Source: Ridgeia piscesae (lineage: Eukaryota; Annelida; Polychaeta; Sabellida; Siboglinidae). Taken from it: 64,000 nucleotides of DNA. The stretch covers positions 1-64,000 of the forward strand of contig JAODUO010000951.1 of the NCBI GenBank assembly GCA_025642075.2, read 5' to 3'. Below are positions 54,801 to 64,000 of this stretch, piece by piece. Below the pieces are notes generated by a model. That model ran no database searches. It saw nothing but the letters and a program-made list of their open reading frames with translations, and was not told the DNA's origin. The first letter of the stretch is position 1. Each line of letters begins with the position of its first letter. A program made the position numbers and the translations under genes.

Positions 54801-57800
54801 TAGCTTAAGAAGCCTCGGGTAGAAACTAGAAAGTGTGACAGGTAATCAGTAGGAATGTTATTGAATGAGTAGACAGATTACCCGTGCCACACTTCTCAAT
54901 GAGAACTGCTGGGTACAGTCGGGCGGGCGTGCCGCCGCTTATCTAGTAGTCTGCTGTAGTCTGCTGCTAATTGGGAGGACACTCAGGGTTGGTGGGTCGT
55001 GGATTAGTAGCGATCAGGTCCCTCGGGCAGTTACCATGGCGACCAGTGTTAAAAAAGTGAAGTGAAACAGCTGAATTTGTTATGACCATTGGAATGTTGT
55101 TATCTGTCTTTGTTATGACCATTGGAATGTTGTTATCTGTCTTTGTTATGACCAATCGAATGTTGTTATCTGTCTTTAGCATTGGTTTGGCAACTGCTGT
55201 GTAGCATTGTTTAAAATAATTTATGTTTTTATACATTTAAAAATGATTATTAAAATTGTAACGATTAACATTTTAAGGAAAAAAAGTTTATATTTACCAC
55301 AAATTCTGATTTGTAAACTTATTCTGTTACACAGCATCATAAACAATTGAAGTATACAGAAAAATGGGAAAAACGTGTAACAATCACAATATCAAATCTA
55401 GTTAAGCTGTTCAAGGCATTTTACATTTATATTGCCATAATCATGCCGTATTAAGATAACAACCAGAACTGAAATGACATCATGCCGTGTCTAAGTCTTA
55501 AAATAAAATGCCATATAAAATGCACTCTTCAAAGTGTCGTCCAGTGATGAGTTGACTCTGGTGGAGTTTGGTAAAATTGTGTGAAGATGTGATACTGAGT
55601 GGTATGGCTGCTGCAGTGACGAGGGCGTGGTCAAATCCCCTCCAGATGAACCTGGGGGTGCCCACCCCCCGCGCCGCACATGGCATGTGTGCCGTCAAAC
55701 AATACCTTGTCATATTCGGAGGGCGCGACTCTGAGGGCCGAACCAACGACCTGCACATCTTCAACACAGGTAGGAAGTAGGAAGGGGTAAATAATTAGGA
55801 CACCCCTACAGGGGTGAACGCAGGGTTTCAAACCCTTTCGCTGCAATTTTGATCCCTCTGTGGCCTCAATGGATAGTGTTTGAATAGGAAAATAATATAG
55901 TGAAGTCTGCACGATGCAATTAGACTAATTACGGTGTGGCTGAACACTTCCCTGAGATATTGAATATGTTTTGGAATAAGCAGAGGATGAAGTGTTAACA
56001 GTCCTTGCTATAGAAGAACCTTGGTGCATAAAGAAGTTGGAATAATTGACAGTTGGCTGGTTACTAGGCTTCGCACTGGAGATATATTCAGTTTGTGTCT
56101 GAGCAAATGTTTTCTCTCTCTCTGATATGGCAAAAATGTTCCTTTTGATATGTTGATTTGTTTGTTAAATAACTCTACTCCACATCGCAAGGTATGTCAC
56201 ATTGACTCTTGGCGATGGTGTGTCAGTTTATTGATTTTATTCCTTGTGTCACTTCCAGTGACGCGCAAGTGGGAGACGGAGCTGGCGGTTGCCGGGCGAC
56301 AACCAGAGCCTCGGTCGTTTCACACGGCAACGGCCATCGCTGACAGACGGGTGGTCATTCTGGGGGGTCGGAGCCCTAGCAACGAACACTTCAACGACTT
56401 CCACATATTCGACGCAGGTAACACTATCGAAAAGAATAAACAAAGCAAATGCCACGTGAGAGTAGAGGAGGTGACTAGTGCAGAAGATGTCAAAGTTTGA
56501 AAAATAATTTTAAATATATTTAAATATACCATAATATATGGTGTGTTTTTGTGTGATGGCAATGGTTGTTCAAGTGTAAGGTTTCCTGTGGGTCCACACC
56601 GTGCTATAGACTAATACACAGGCCGGTTACTCTGTCCAGGTTGGGTTGAGTTGTCCAGGAGCAGGTAAGGACTGTGTCAACCCATTATTTTGATGCGTAA
56701 GAAACTTTACTTGCTGCCACTGAAATATACGGATTCAGGTTTTTGTGGCGCAACTGTCCGTTATTGTCGACTGCAAACTATTTAGATTGGTAAAATTTCC
56801 AGGCACACAATGCATGGCTATGTCATGACTGGAAACATATCCTGCATAAGTCTGTGATGTGAATTTGTTTACATAATTCTCCTGTGATGCTCCCAAGCTG
56901 TACAGATAGCCCTGGTCAGTTGAGGAAATTTATGTAACTTGCTACAATTTTAGCAAACGTATGTGCGATTCCGATTTACTTCATTTGCATTTAATGTCGC
57001 ATTAGTGCTCCATATTTTAAGTTATTCTTACATGTTATATGTTCCAGTCAATATGTGATGCCATGTAGTGATTTAATTCCTCACCGTAAGAGATGCTAGC
57101 CAAAGCGCCCATACGTAATACCATGTGGTTTGACATAACACAAACAGTGCTGGTGTTACTGTGCAGACACACGGGAGTGGCTGCAGCCAACCATTCAAGG
57201 GGATGTGCCCAAAGCTCGAGGTGTGCACTCTGCCACCGTCGTTGGCGACTGTCTGGTTGTGTTTGGGGGGTCGTCACGTTTCGACGTTGAGACGATGCAG
57301 TGTCGAGAATATCACAACGATGTCTACGTCCTGAAGACAGGTGAGATCCACAAAGAAAAGCTAGAGATATTTCTATCCGTATTACTCCTCAGACGAGCCC
57401 CCGAATAGCGTACAATTCCATAATTCACAAATCAAAGCATGGAATTTTCTAAATGGCATGAAAACTCTGGGAGACACCCATAATGTGTAGTTTGCCTGTT
57501 TACCTCCAGGGGAGGCCATTGCATGAATACGTTAGAGAGAAATAAGAAATACTGTAATGTTGGTTTGTTACCAGTTACCACTGCATTTAGTTCATTCTGT
57601 GGATATTAGATGGTATGTTATAACTAAACTTAACCATCGATAGCCATCAGAAGCTGTGATCATTGAATAATGCATTCCCAGTAACATAACATAAAAATCT
57701 ACTGCATCACTTCAACTCAAGATTTCGGCTGCAATAACGCATTTCATCAATAGGAACATCACATATATTCTGAAAGTTGAATACTCAAGAAATAATGTAG

Positions 57801-58923
57801 TTAGGATAAATTCTAATTTCATAATCATAAACCTGACAAATACGTCGTTCACAGGCCAAGACAAGTAGAACATGTGCCTCCACCTAGTGGGTACTTGTAC
57901 GTAAAAAAGTCTGAATAGCAGACATTGTCAATGCTGCAACAGGGCCCCGGCATATTCCAGTGTCACACAGTGTGTCCACTGAATGAGCTTATCCTACTGA
58001 AATGGTTAAATGTCTGTTTTCTGTAAATGTTATCCTGAATAGTGGTTGGTTTTAACACTGATTGTTGAGGGAAGCCTGGTAGTAGAATGTTGTGGCTGCT
58101 CAAGGAACTGAACGCTGCAAGAGTCACTACTCTCTGTTTTGTAAACAACTTTTACATACTAGGATAACACTTGTGTTTGAGTTTTTTTGGGGGAGAAAGG
58201 CATTTGAATATTTTCTTATGCAAGAGACGGCAGTGGTGTCCATAGCATGAAGTGTCCGATTGATTTTACTGAAAAACAACGGTTGCATTGGTCTTTCTAA
58301 AAATCTGGAAGATATCCATTGAAACCTGGAGTTGTGCAACCTCTGAAAAATGCAATTTTGCGGGGTGAATTGTTTTGTTCTTTAAAAAATGGTTCTGTTG
58401 TGAAGTAAAAATAATATTCATACATATGGTGATAATTTTGTTTTATAAGAAAAATACTTACCTTGGAGCAGTTTGTAAAACATCATGTTTCGACCCATCA
58501 GTTACGAGTGTTGGTCACGGTTATGGGGTTATGTCACAAACTATGGTCCAAAGTAAGTACATTTTTTTACAAAAACAAATCTGAGCCATGAACAAATATA
58601 TTCCATATATGGTAATATGTTGTGTTGCAATTATGTATTTAAATGACCCACTGCCGAAATATTGTTAATTGAAGCCGATTTTCTGGGAATGATCGTGATG
58701 TTGTGTTTGACTGTGTTTTGTTTCAGCTCCAGGGCCGGACAAACTCTTCACACAAGTCACTGATGCAATACTTTCTTTCCTTTCAGTGGCTCTTTTATCT
58801 GGCTCTTCAAAACAAAAACCACAGTCCATGTTGTCAGCCACGAAGACGGAGAAACCAGAGAGCTCCAGCTCCAGTGGCCCTTCTCCACCAAAACGACAGA
58901 AAACGGAGTCTGATTCAAGTTGA
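48158..58923 (+). CDS. Kelch-repeat beta-propeller protein (KLHDC-like), complete, eight exons
   Basis: Exons are 48158-48377, 49777-49929, 52145-52272, 52840-52939, 55617-55769, 56259-56417, 57167-57340 and 58727-58923. All have AG/GT borders and compatible phases, joining to about 427 residues. The start ATG (MGNETSLQ) follows GCAAAGTC. Kelch repeats with the usual W, R-x-x-H/G, FGG and ND-x-x-x-F marks are seen: VFGGVLQTDD, LFLFGGLSRN-FNDIYVFDT, DEIYIFGGFG, FNDLFVFNTG, PRAAHGMCAV-VIFGGRD-NDLHIFNTG, PRSFHTATAI-VILGGRS-FNDFHIFDA and ARGVHSATVV-VVFGGSS-NDVYVLKTG. Exon 4 adds a run of about 13 acidic residues inside one blade. The tail is serine-rich and ends PPKRQKTESDSS, a possible nuclear signal. 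Kelch propellers bind proteins, often as ubiquitin-ligase adaptors. The repeat order resembles KLHDC1/2, but orthology is unproven. A missed exon between 57340 and 58727 is possible. Confidence 0.85.
48634..49225. mobile_element. Foldback (long inverted repeat) element in kelch intron 1
   Basis: The left arm (about 48634-48865) and right arm (about 48995-49225) are diverged reverse complements. Matching blocks include CACTGCTCTGC, ACCGGAAAAA, GCATGCGCAGAAACG, GCTGCACATTGAT-like sequence, AATGCTTTGT and ATTTATACC. The outer left end is itself a near-perfect hairpin (ATTCGCAGAGC / GCTCTGCGAAT). No coding sequence lies between the arms. This is typical of foldback or MITE-type non-autonomous DNA elements. 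Target duplications were not resolved. Confidence 0.75.
49537..49562. repeat. Short (TA)n microsatellite
   Basis: About 12 TA units in kelch intron 1. Confidence 0.9.
51601..51730. repeat. Palindrome with a (TG)n loop
   Basis: A left arm of about 33 bases (51601-51633, containing TAATGTTTTTAATAATC) and right arm (51698-51730, containing GATTATTAAAAACATTA) are reverse complements with few mismatches. They enclose a CA/TG tract. It lies in kelch intron 2. Confidence 0.88.
51731..51868. repeat. Adjacent palindrome with a (TA)n loop
   Basis: The left arm 51731-51765 (GTCTACAATCCTGGCACATG) and right arm 51828-51868 (CATGTGCTTCAGGATTGTAG) are reverse complements with a 1-base offset and few mismatches. 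They enclose about 20 TA units. Confidence 0.88.
53033..54661. mobile_element. hAT-type non-autonomous DNA transposon with 8-bp target duplication
   Basis: Begins CAGCGTTTCTTAA and ends TTGAGAAACGCTG, matching short terminal inverted repeats of the hAT type. Flanks are TCTTAAAC on the left and CCTTAAAC on the right, an 8-bp target duplication with one mismatch, the hAT hallmark. The 1629-bp interior has no transposase. It carries a nested SINE-like segment and internal inverted blocks (54170-54215 against 54600-54645). The element sits in kelch intron 4. Confidence 0.8.
53629..54010 (-). repeat. SINE-like dispersed repeat nested in the hAT element
   Basis: AAATCTAGTTCAAAACTATT, CAAGGTGCTTTACA and GGCACTCTTAAAAGCGCC recur, diverged, at 55395-55560. 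Reading on the minus strand places the conserved block first. Class unknown. Confidence 0.6.
55079..55177. repeat. 33-bp tandem repeat, three copies
   Basis: Three units of GTTATGACCATTGGAATGTT plus TGTTATCTGTCTTT. The third has CAATCGAATG. Confidence 0.95.
55395..55560 (-). repeat. SINE-like dispersed repeat, second copy
   Basis: AAATCTAGTTAAGCTGTTCA, AAGGCATTTTACATTTATAT and TGCACTCTTCAAAGTG match the copy at 53629-54010. It ends about 55 bases before kelch exon 5. Confidence 0.6.
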
Positions 58924-59044
58924 TGTAGATCGAGTGTCTAATGGCGGTGTTTTGTTCTGTTTCAAGCGGGTGTTTCCACGGGCAAGAGCATCAAGTCGGG
59001 CGTGGCGAATGGAGGGCCTGTGGAGTAGAGAAGTCGGCTGGCGA

Positions 59045-59300
59045 TACCTCATTGGCTAATGGGACAGCCAATGGAATGCAAGCGGAGTGAAAAAGCATGT
59101 GTTGTGAAGAACTTGTATGATGGCTCCTCATTGGCTGACGAGAGTGCCAATGGAATCCGAACAAAATGAAAAGGACTTATGAGGCAACTCTTCATTGGCT
59201 AAACGAACTGCCAATGAAATGCCAGCATAGTGAAAAAGGATGTATTATAGAGAAACTGTGTTGTAGCTCATTGTTGGACAGTCAATGGAAAACGCATATA
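59045..59300 (+). repeat. Four diverged 3' UTR repeats with ATTGGCT/AGCCAAT hairpins
   Basis: Units start at about 59050, 59129, 59193 and 59269. Each has CATTGGCT then about 10 bases then GCCAATG, followed by AAAATGAAAAGGA-like or GTGAAAAAGCATGT sequence. They lie 120-380 bases after the kelch stop, so are probably transcribed in its 3' UTR. Confidence 0.8.
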
Positions 59301-59584
59301 AAACAAAGAAAACATGTGTTCAGTATATATTTTTTAAATATGTAACTAATTTATGTATTATGGTAATTTTACACAGGGTGTGGAATGTGCTGTTTAGAAC
59401 GAGTTGGTACGGGACAAAGTAGTTAATTAAAAACAGTTATCCTGTAGACCGACTTCCCATAATGCAACAGATCGTGCACCATATGAAACTACTATGTATA
59501 AATACAATTGTTTTTTACAGGTATTTGGACAAAATTGCTACGTTTAGCATGCTGTCATTTGTATCACATTGATACTTTAATAAC

Positions 59585-59590
59585 AATAAA
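59585..59590 (+). promoter_or_regulatory. Candidate kelch polyadenylation signal
   Basis: AATAAA about 660 bases past the stop codon. Usage is inferred. Confidence 0.4.
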
Positions 59591-59599
59591 ATTACATTT

Positions 59600-62291
59600 A
59601 GTTCAATTATACATTGGTTTATCAAATGCTGAGATTGAGCACTCAAATGTATCTTCGCTCAACACAGACAGAAATCTGAGGAACTGTAATAAATTTCCAA
59701 TGAAGCCTAACTCAGTTACTTGGAATATGTAAGTCGGATCTTCTTTAACCATCTGGGTCAGTCCTTTAAAGCCAAAGTAATGTGAATTTCTCGCCTAAGT
59801 CAGACTGCAGTACTAGGACCGTTCCCTTGAAATACCTCTCCTGTAGACACTGTCACTGCTCTGGAGTCAGAATTTAACTAAATGAAACTGGAAAAACTTC
59901 AAAACAGTTACAAGAAAGCTGGATTGTTGAGGTATATTGAATGTCAAGAAGGATTTACTACAAAGGGCCTTCGTCGTTTAGAAACATGTTGGACAAGGAA
60001 GTGAGTGATGCTGCAGACAAGACAACAGAAACTTTGGCTACTCTAAACGATGAGCAGCTCATCAAAATGGTTTTCCCAATGCTGGCTGTTACCAAGTGAT
60101 GGTGAGACCTATAATCTTTGTCTCCAACAATTCTAAAACTAGTGACGTACATGCAGATTTGTAGATACCGATTTGACTCTGCAACAGCGAAATCGGAGAG
60201 ATGAGGTTTTACTTAATTTTTATTTTCCGCCAAATCAAATTTTTGCATAGCTCGGATTAAATCTCTCGGCGGTTTAATTGAATCCAGCTTAGGTGAGGCT
60301 TACCTTTCTTTATTTTCTTATAGTAAGAACTAAACATTAAAAAAAATTTGCTTTGCCGACATGAAGCTTATGAATTAATGTTGACCTACCAGGGGTACAT
60401 CGATTCAAAATTAGTTACAGGAATAGGAAAGTATGATTTAGCGAGTCTCGTGAAAGAAGACATCACATGAGGTAATCGTCAAATATTACATCGCGAGAAA
60501 TCCCACCACTAATCAATTCAATGTATATCATATACCTGTATACTTGTTCAAAATATATATTTTATTTTCTAATAATAACAATCGGTACAAGTGTGTGTGG
60601 TAAGACACTGGCATTGGGGAGATGGTCCTGGCTGCCGATTGTTATATCTCTGGTTTACAGTTAGTTCTGGATGCCAGTCCAGAATACATTTTGTTATAGT
60701 TTCTTGTGGTCTGCCTAGAAATTATACCACAGCTTCCTGGCACACCCAGGTAATTGTTTGTTGTGACATTGCGACCTGCACAATATAGTTTTGTTGCCTT
60801 GCTGTGTCAGGAATGGTCACAAAAGCTGACGACGTCCAAACAAACACAGCACACAGCGATTGCTTGCTCGTGTCCTATTTCACAAGAAATAATCATTCAA
60901 GTGGCACTGCGTGAAAAGCCAAAGTATTACAAACGGATATAACTGCAGATTACAGAACCATGCAGTGGGCACGTCTTGATGACTGTATAAGTCAAGTCTG
61001 TCTCCTTCATATGTTCAATTCATCGTTACGTACAATGTTTGTTGCGATTATATTTGAGTATAGAAATGACCATCACTTGCCAGGCATGATGTACATTATC
61101 TGAAGTCACTCTCCAAGTATTTAGAAGAGGAAGTAGACGGTTAGAATGAATACTAAACATGTCCACTTATTCAACGCCATCCCTCAAATCTTGCACCAAT
61201 CACTAAAGTGTCACATCCCTCACAGTGTTCACTCACAGACAACGTTGGATCGAACCATTAATGCAAATTAATTTACTTTAATCACTGGTACTCGTGCAAT
61301 GCAGCTTACACGAAGGAAATATCTATAAAATGGCTACGTACAACTATTATCTGTATAGCTATTCCCAAGGTGTACACAAATTGATACAAAAGAAATGTCA
61401 CTGCAGTGTGGTAAAACTTAACTATCGTTCAGAAATCGGTTGAGTTTTGTTTGGAAAATATGTGGAAATGCTTTTTTCGTCAACTTGTCATAACATTGAA
61501 GGTATAATGACTAACAACTCCAACTTGGTGGCAGGCAAACGTTTGCAGACGTTGTACACGTCTTCGTATGTTAGCTGTGATAAAATATGTAAAACTTCAG
61601 CCATAAAAATGTATACTGCTTCTGTGTTAAATATGTTAGATGCAGACAAGTGCTGTAGACAGTGTCCATCCAACTAGTGGGAATGCATTTTTAAGATATA
61701 AAAACAGATAAGATTTGCATCGTGATGCAAACTTGATATGATATATTCTAATCAATGCAGTAATTATTTTGCATAAAACATGATAGTCGCACTATGTAAG
61801 TGGCTGTAGTTTATCCAAGAAGGCACACGAGAAACAAACTGAATTTCATGACCCCTTCTCATCCGTGACCAACAGAGGACAGAGATGTAGAGTGGGCAGT
61901 GGGTCAGTCCCCAACGCAGTGTCCACTCACATGGTATGGCAAGAGTTAGTCACGTTGACCCAAACCCTGATTTGGCTTTTGAGCAGTTTGGCCACACAAA
62001 CTGATCGTGTCAATGTGTATGTTCACGAAGACACAGTCCGTGGCAAGTTTCAATTCTGAAGCCAACGTGGCTGAGAATTACGCAAGTGATGTCACACTGC
62101 CCACCCCAGTCTGTGTTAGTAGTGCCACCCAGTGCATTCTGGGTAACTTTCTCCATGCCATGAACATCGCTATCTAGTGATACATGTGCGTGTTTGCTGT
62201 ATCCGATTCGTGTTGTGAACTTCGTGAAAGCACTGCCGTCTCTTGTAGCCATTCGCTCGGATCGATGTCCTACAGCGCCCCCTGGTGGTGG
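59600..62291. other. Spacer between convergent kelch and myosin genes
   Basis: No exon or repeat array recognised. Part is probably 3' UTR of the myosin gene on the minus strand. Confidence 0.5.
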
Positions 62292-63925
62292 TCAGATCTT
62301 GTTGATGTAGTTTTCCGGGAACAGTCCTTGTCGGCCGTTTAGTTTGCCGAGCCACCAACCAGACGAGTCTGAAACAGAACATCACGTTGTGGTGACCTTT
62401 GACCCAACAGTAGTGATCAAACTGAACACTTACTAAGAAAACAGTAATTTATGATATGTATTCAGAGCACATGCTATAGAAGACAGGTGCGATCATGCGG
62501 AACCTTTATTACGAATAATCCATTTAATGCTTAGTACAAACCCTAAGACCAGTAAGAACCCTTAACCAAGAGGATGCTTATTAAAACACAATGGATTCTG
62601 CTCATCACAGAACAGTGGAGGAACCTCCGATAGTTTGTCACCAGAAATATGAAAACATAGAGGACATACGTGTAGTTAGATTTACTTATGCATTCCAACC
62701 ATCGGAGAAATAAGGCAACAGTGAGTGAGGAACTTCCCAGATAGCGCCACTGTCGTAATTGACGATTGCAAAAACCAAATAACAGCCACTTTTGGAGACT
62801 GATGGTTCAATCTAACCACTGCTGCTGACACTGTGTAGTCTGTCGGTAGGTGACTCAGAAGTGACAGTAGGTGACCCAGAAGTGACAGAATGTCACAGTA
62901 GGTGACCCAGAAGTGACAGTAGGTGACCCAGAAGTGACAGTAGGTGACCCAGAAGTGACAGTAGGTGACCCAGAAGTGACAGTAGGTGACCCAGAAGTGA
63001 CAGTAGGTGACCCAGAAGTGACAGTAGGTGACCCAGAAGTGACAGTAGGTGACCCAGAAGTGACAGTAGGTGACCCAGAAGTGACAGTAGGTGACCCAGA
63101 AGTGACAGTAGGTGACCCAGAAGTGACAGTAGGTGACCCAGAAGTGACAGTAGGTGACCCAGAAGTGACAGTTGGTGACCCAGAAGTGACAGTAGGTGAC
63201 CCAGAAGTGACAGTAGGTGACCCAGAAGTGACAGTAGGTGACCCAGAAGTGACAGTAGGTGACTCAGAAGTGACAGTAGGTGACCCAGAAGTGACAGTAG
63301 GTGACCCAGAAGTGACAGTAGGTGACTCAGAAGTGACAGTAGGTGACCCAGAAGTGACAGTAGGTGACCCAGAAGTGACAGTAGGTGACCCAGAAGTGAC
63401 AGTAGGTGACCCAGAAGTGACAGTGGTGACCCAGAAGTGACAGTATGTGACCCAGAAGTGACAGTAGGTGACCCAGAAGTGACAGTAGGTGACCCAGAAG
63501 TGACAGTAGGTGACCCAGAAGTGACAGTAGGTGACCCAGAAGTGACAGTAGGTGACCCAGAAGTGACAGTAGGTGACCCAGAAGTGACAGTAGGTGACCC
63601 AGAAGTGACAGTAGGTGACCCAGAAGTGACAGTAGGTGACCCAGAAGTGACAGTAGGTGACCCAGAAGTGACAGTAGGTGACCCAGAAGTGACAGTAGGT
63701 GACCCAGAAGTGACAGTAGGAAGAAGTATCATCAGTCCCTCACCTTCCTTGATCACTTCGATGATGTCTCCTTCGTTGAAACTCAACTCGTCCGTGTCCT
63801 GGGCATCGTATGCATACAGACAGCGGCCGCACGGAAAATGTGGCTGTGGTTTTGGTTTTGGCTGCGGCTTCGGCCGGCCTCCACCAGGTGTAGGGGTGTG
63901 CTTTCTACTTCGTCGTCGCTGCATA
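62292..63925 (-). CDS. MYO1E: Class I long-tailed myosin (MYO1E/MYO1F type), last two exons with SH3 domain
   Basis: MYO1E/F are single-headed membrane-binding actin motors whose tail ends in an SH3 domain that binds dynamin and other endocytic proteins. The exon 63744-63925 encodes a basic-proline stretch ([15 protein letters not shown], the TH2 end) and then [20 protein letters not shown], the first half of a myosin-I SH3. It ends in phase 1 with donor GTGAGG. The exon 62292-62368, after acceptor GTTTCAG, completes it: [21 protein letters not shown] and INKI, then stop. The SH3 ALYDY-like, WW and PxxY marks are all present, and ending the protein a few residues past the SH3 matches the family. 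Motor, IQ and TH1 exons lie beyond the right edge. MYO1E versus MYO1F cannot be separated here. Confidence 0.92.
62846..63720. repeat. 21-bp minisatellite, about 41 copies, inside the last myosin intron
   Basis: Units of 21 bp with core GGTGACCCAGAAGTGACAG. A few have GACTCAG or GTTGGTG variants, and one 1-bp deletion lies near 63425. The array starts about 23 bases after the splice donor and occupies over 60 percent of the intron. Since 21 is seven codons, both strands carry long repetitive frames, including one reading through from the SH3 exon. These are not coding. Confidence 0.97.
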
Positions 63926-64000
63926 CTGCAACACGAATCACCAGTTTACCACACAGGTGGCGACACCTGGGGGCCTGCCTGGATACTAATTGTGTCCCCA

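Noticed and set aside
62913..63924. 343-residue minus-strand protein running from the SH3 exon into the repeat
   Set aside because: It reads through a clear splice donor (GTGAGG at 63743) into the minisatellite. The second SH3 half at 62292-62368 completes the domain.

Overview
This is eukaryotic genomic DNA from an animal, most likely an AT-rich marine invertebrate. A mollusc or other lophotrochozoan is my guess from the large intron-rich genes, the microsatellite load and the mix of CR1, Merlin and hAT relics, but the sequence does not fix the species. There are no operons and no bacterial signals. Nearly all long open frames are accidental translations of tandem repeats. The real genes had to be read as exons with matching splice sites and phases.

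Four protein-coding genes are well supported. (1) The 3' part of an importin-11 gene lies on the + strand (8 exons, 16345-22730); its upstream exons were not found here. (2) A 496-residue F-box protein with an N-terminal membrane helix is encoded in one exon on the - strand (28140-29630). (3) A kelch-repeat beta-propeller protein lies on the + strand (8 exons, 48158-58923, about 427 residues) and appears complete. (4) The last two exons of a long-tailed class I myosin of the MYO1E/MYO1F type, carrying the C-terminal SH3 domain, lie on the - strand (62292-63925). Weaker candidates are a THAP-like first exon or relic near 2.5 kb and a basic 129-residue coding exon on the - strand near 8.5 kb. 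IPO11 and the F-box gene converge, the F-box and kelch genes diverge across about 18 kb, and kelch and the myosin converge.

Layout: 0-1.6 kb is a 23-bp minisatellite abutting a LINE endonuclease relic. 2.4-3.3 kb has the THAP-like exon and a TA-rich palindrome. 3.9-7.3 kb is a 57-bp satellite of about 55 copies. 7.3-10.8 kb is mostly anonymous. 10.8-13.0 kb is a Merlin (IS1595-like) transposase relic split by a 26-bp minisatellite. 13.2-14.8 kb is a 5'-truncated CR1-type LINE. 16.3-23.3 kb is the IPO11 3' half, with huge GT, TGGC and GA arrays in its introns. 23.4-28.1 kb holds a tRNA-derived SINE and a 38-bp repeat. 28.1-29.7 kb is the F-box gene. 29.7-47.8 kb is gene-poor, with dispersed repeats, a 26/31-bp minisatellite and a roughly 360-bp AC tract. 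47.8-59.6 kb is the kelch gene, whose introns carry a foldback element, paired palindromes with microsatellite loops, and a hAT element with a target-site duplication. 62.3-64 kb is the myosin SH3 region, with a 21-bp minisatellite filling most of its last intron.

I found no clearly new functional system. The most unusual item is the 26-bp minisatellite, which appears to have grown inside a transposase reading frame, expanding the codons just before a conserved Gly-Ser-Phe-Phe motif. The foldback element, the twin palindromes and the zoned 57-bp array follow in interest.
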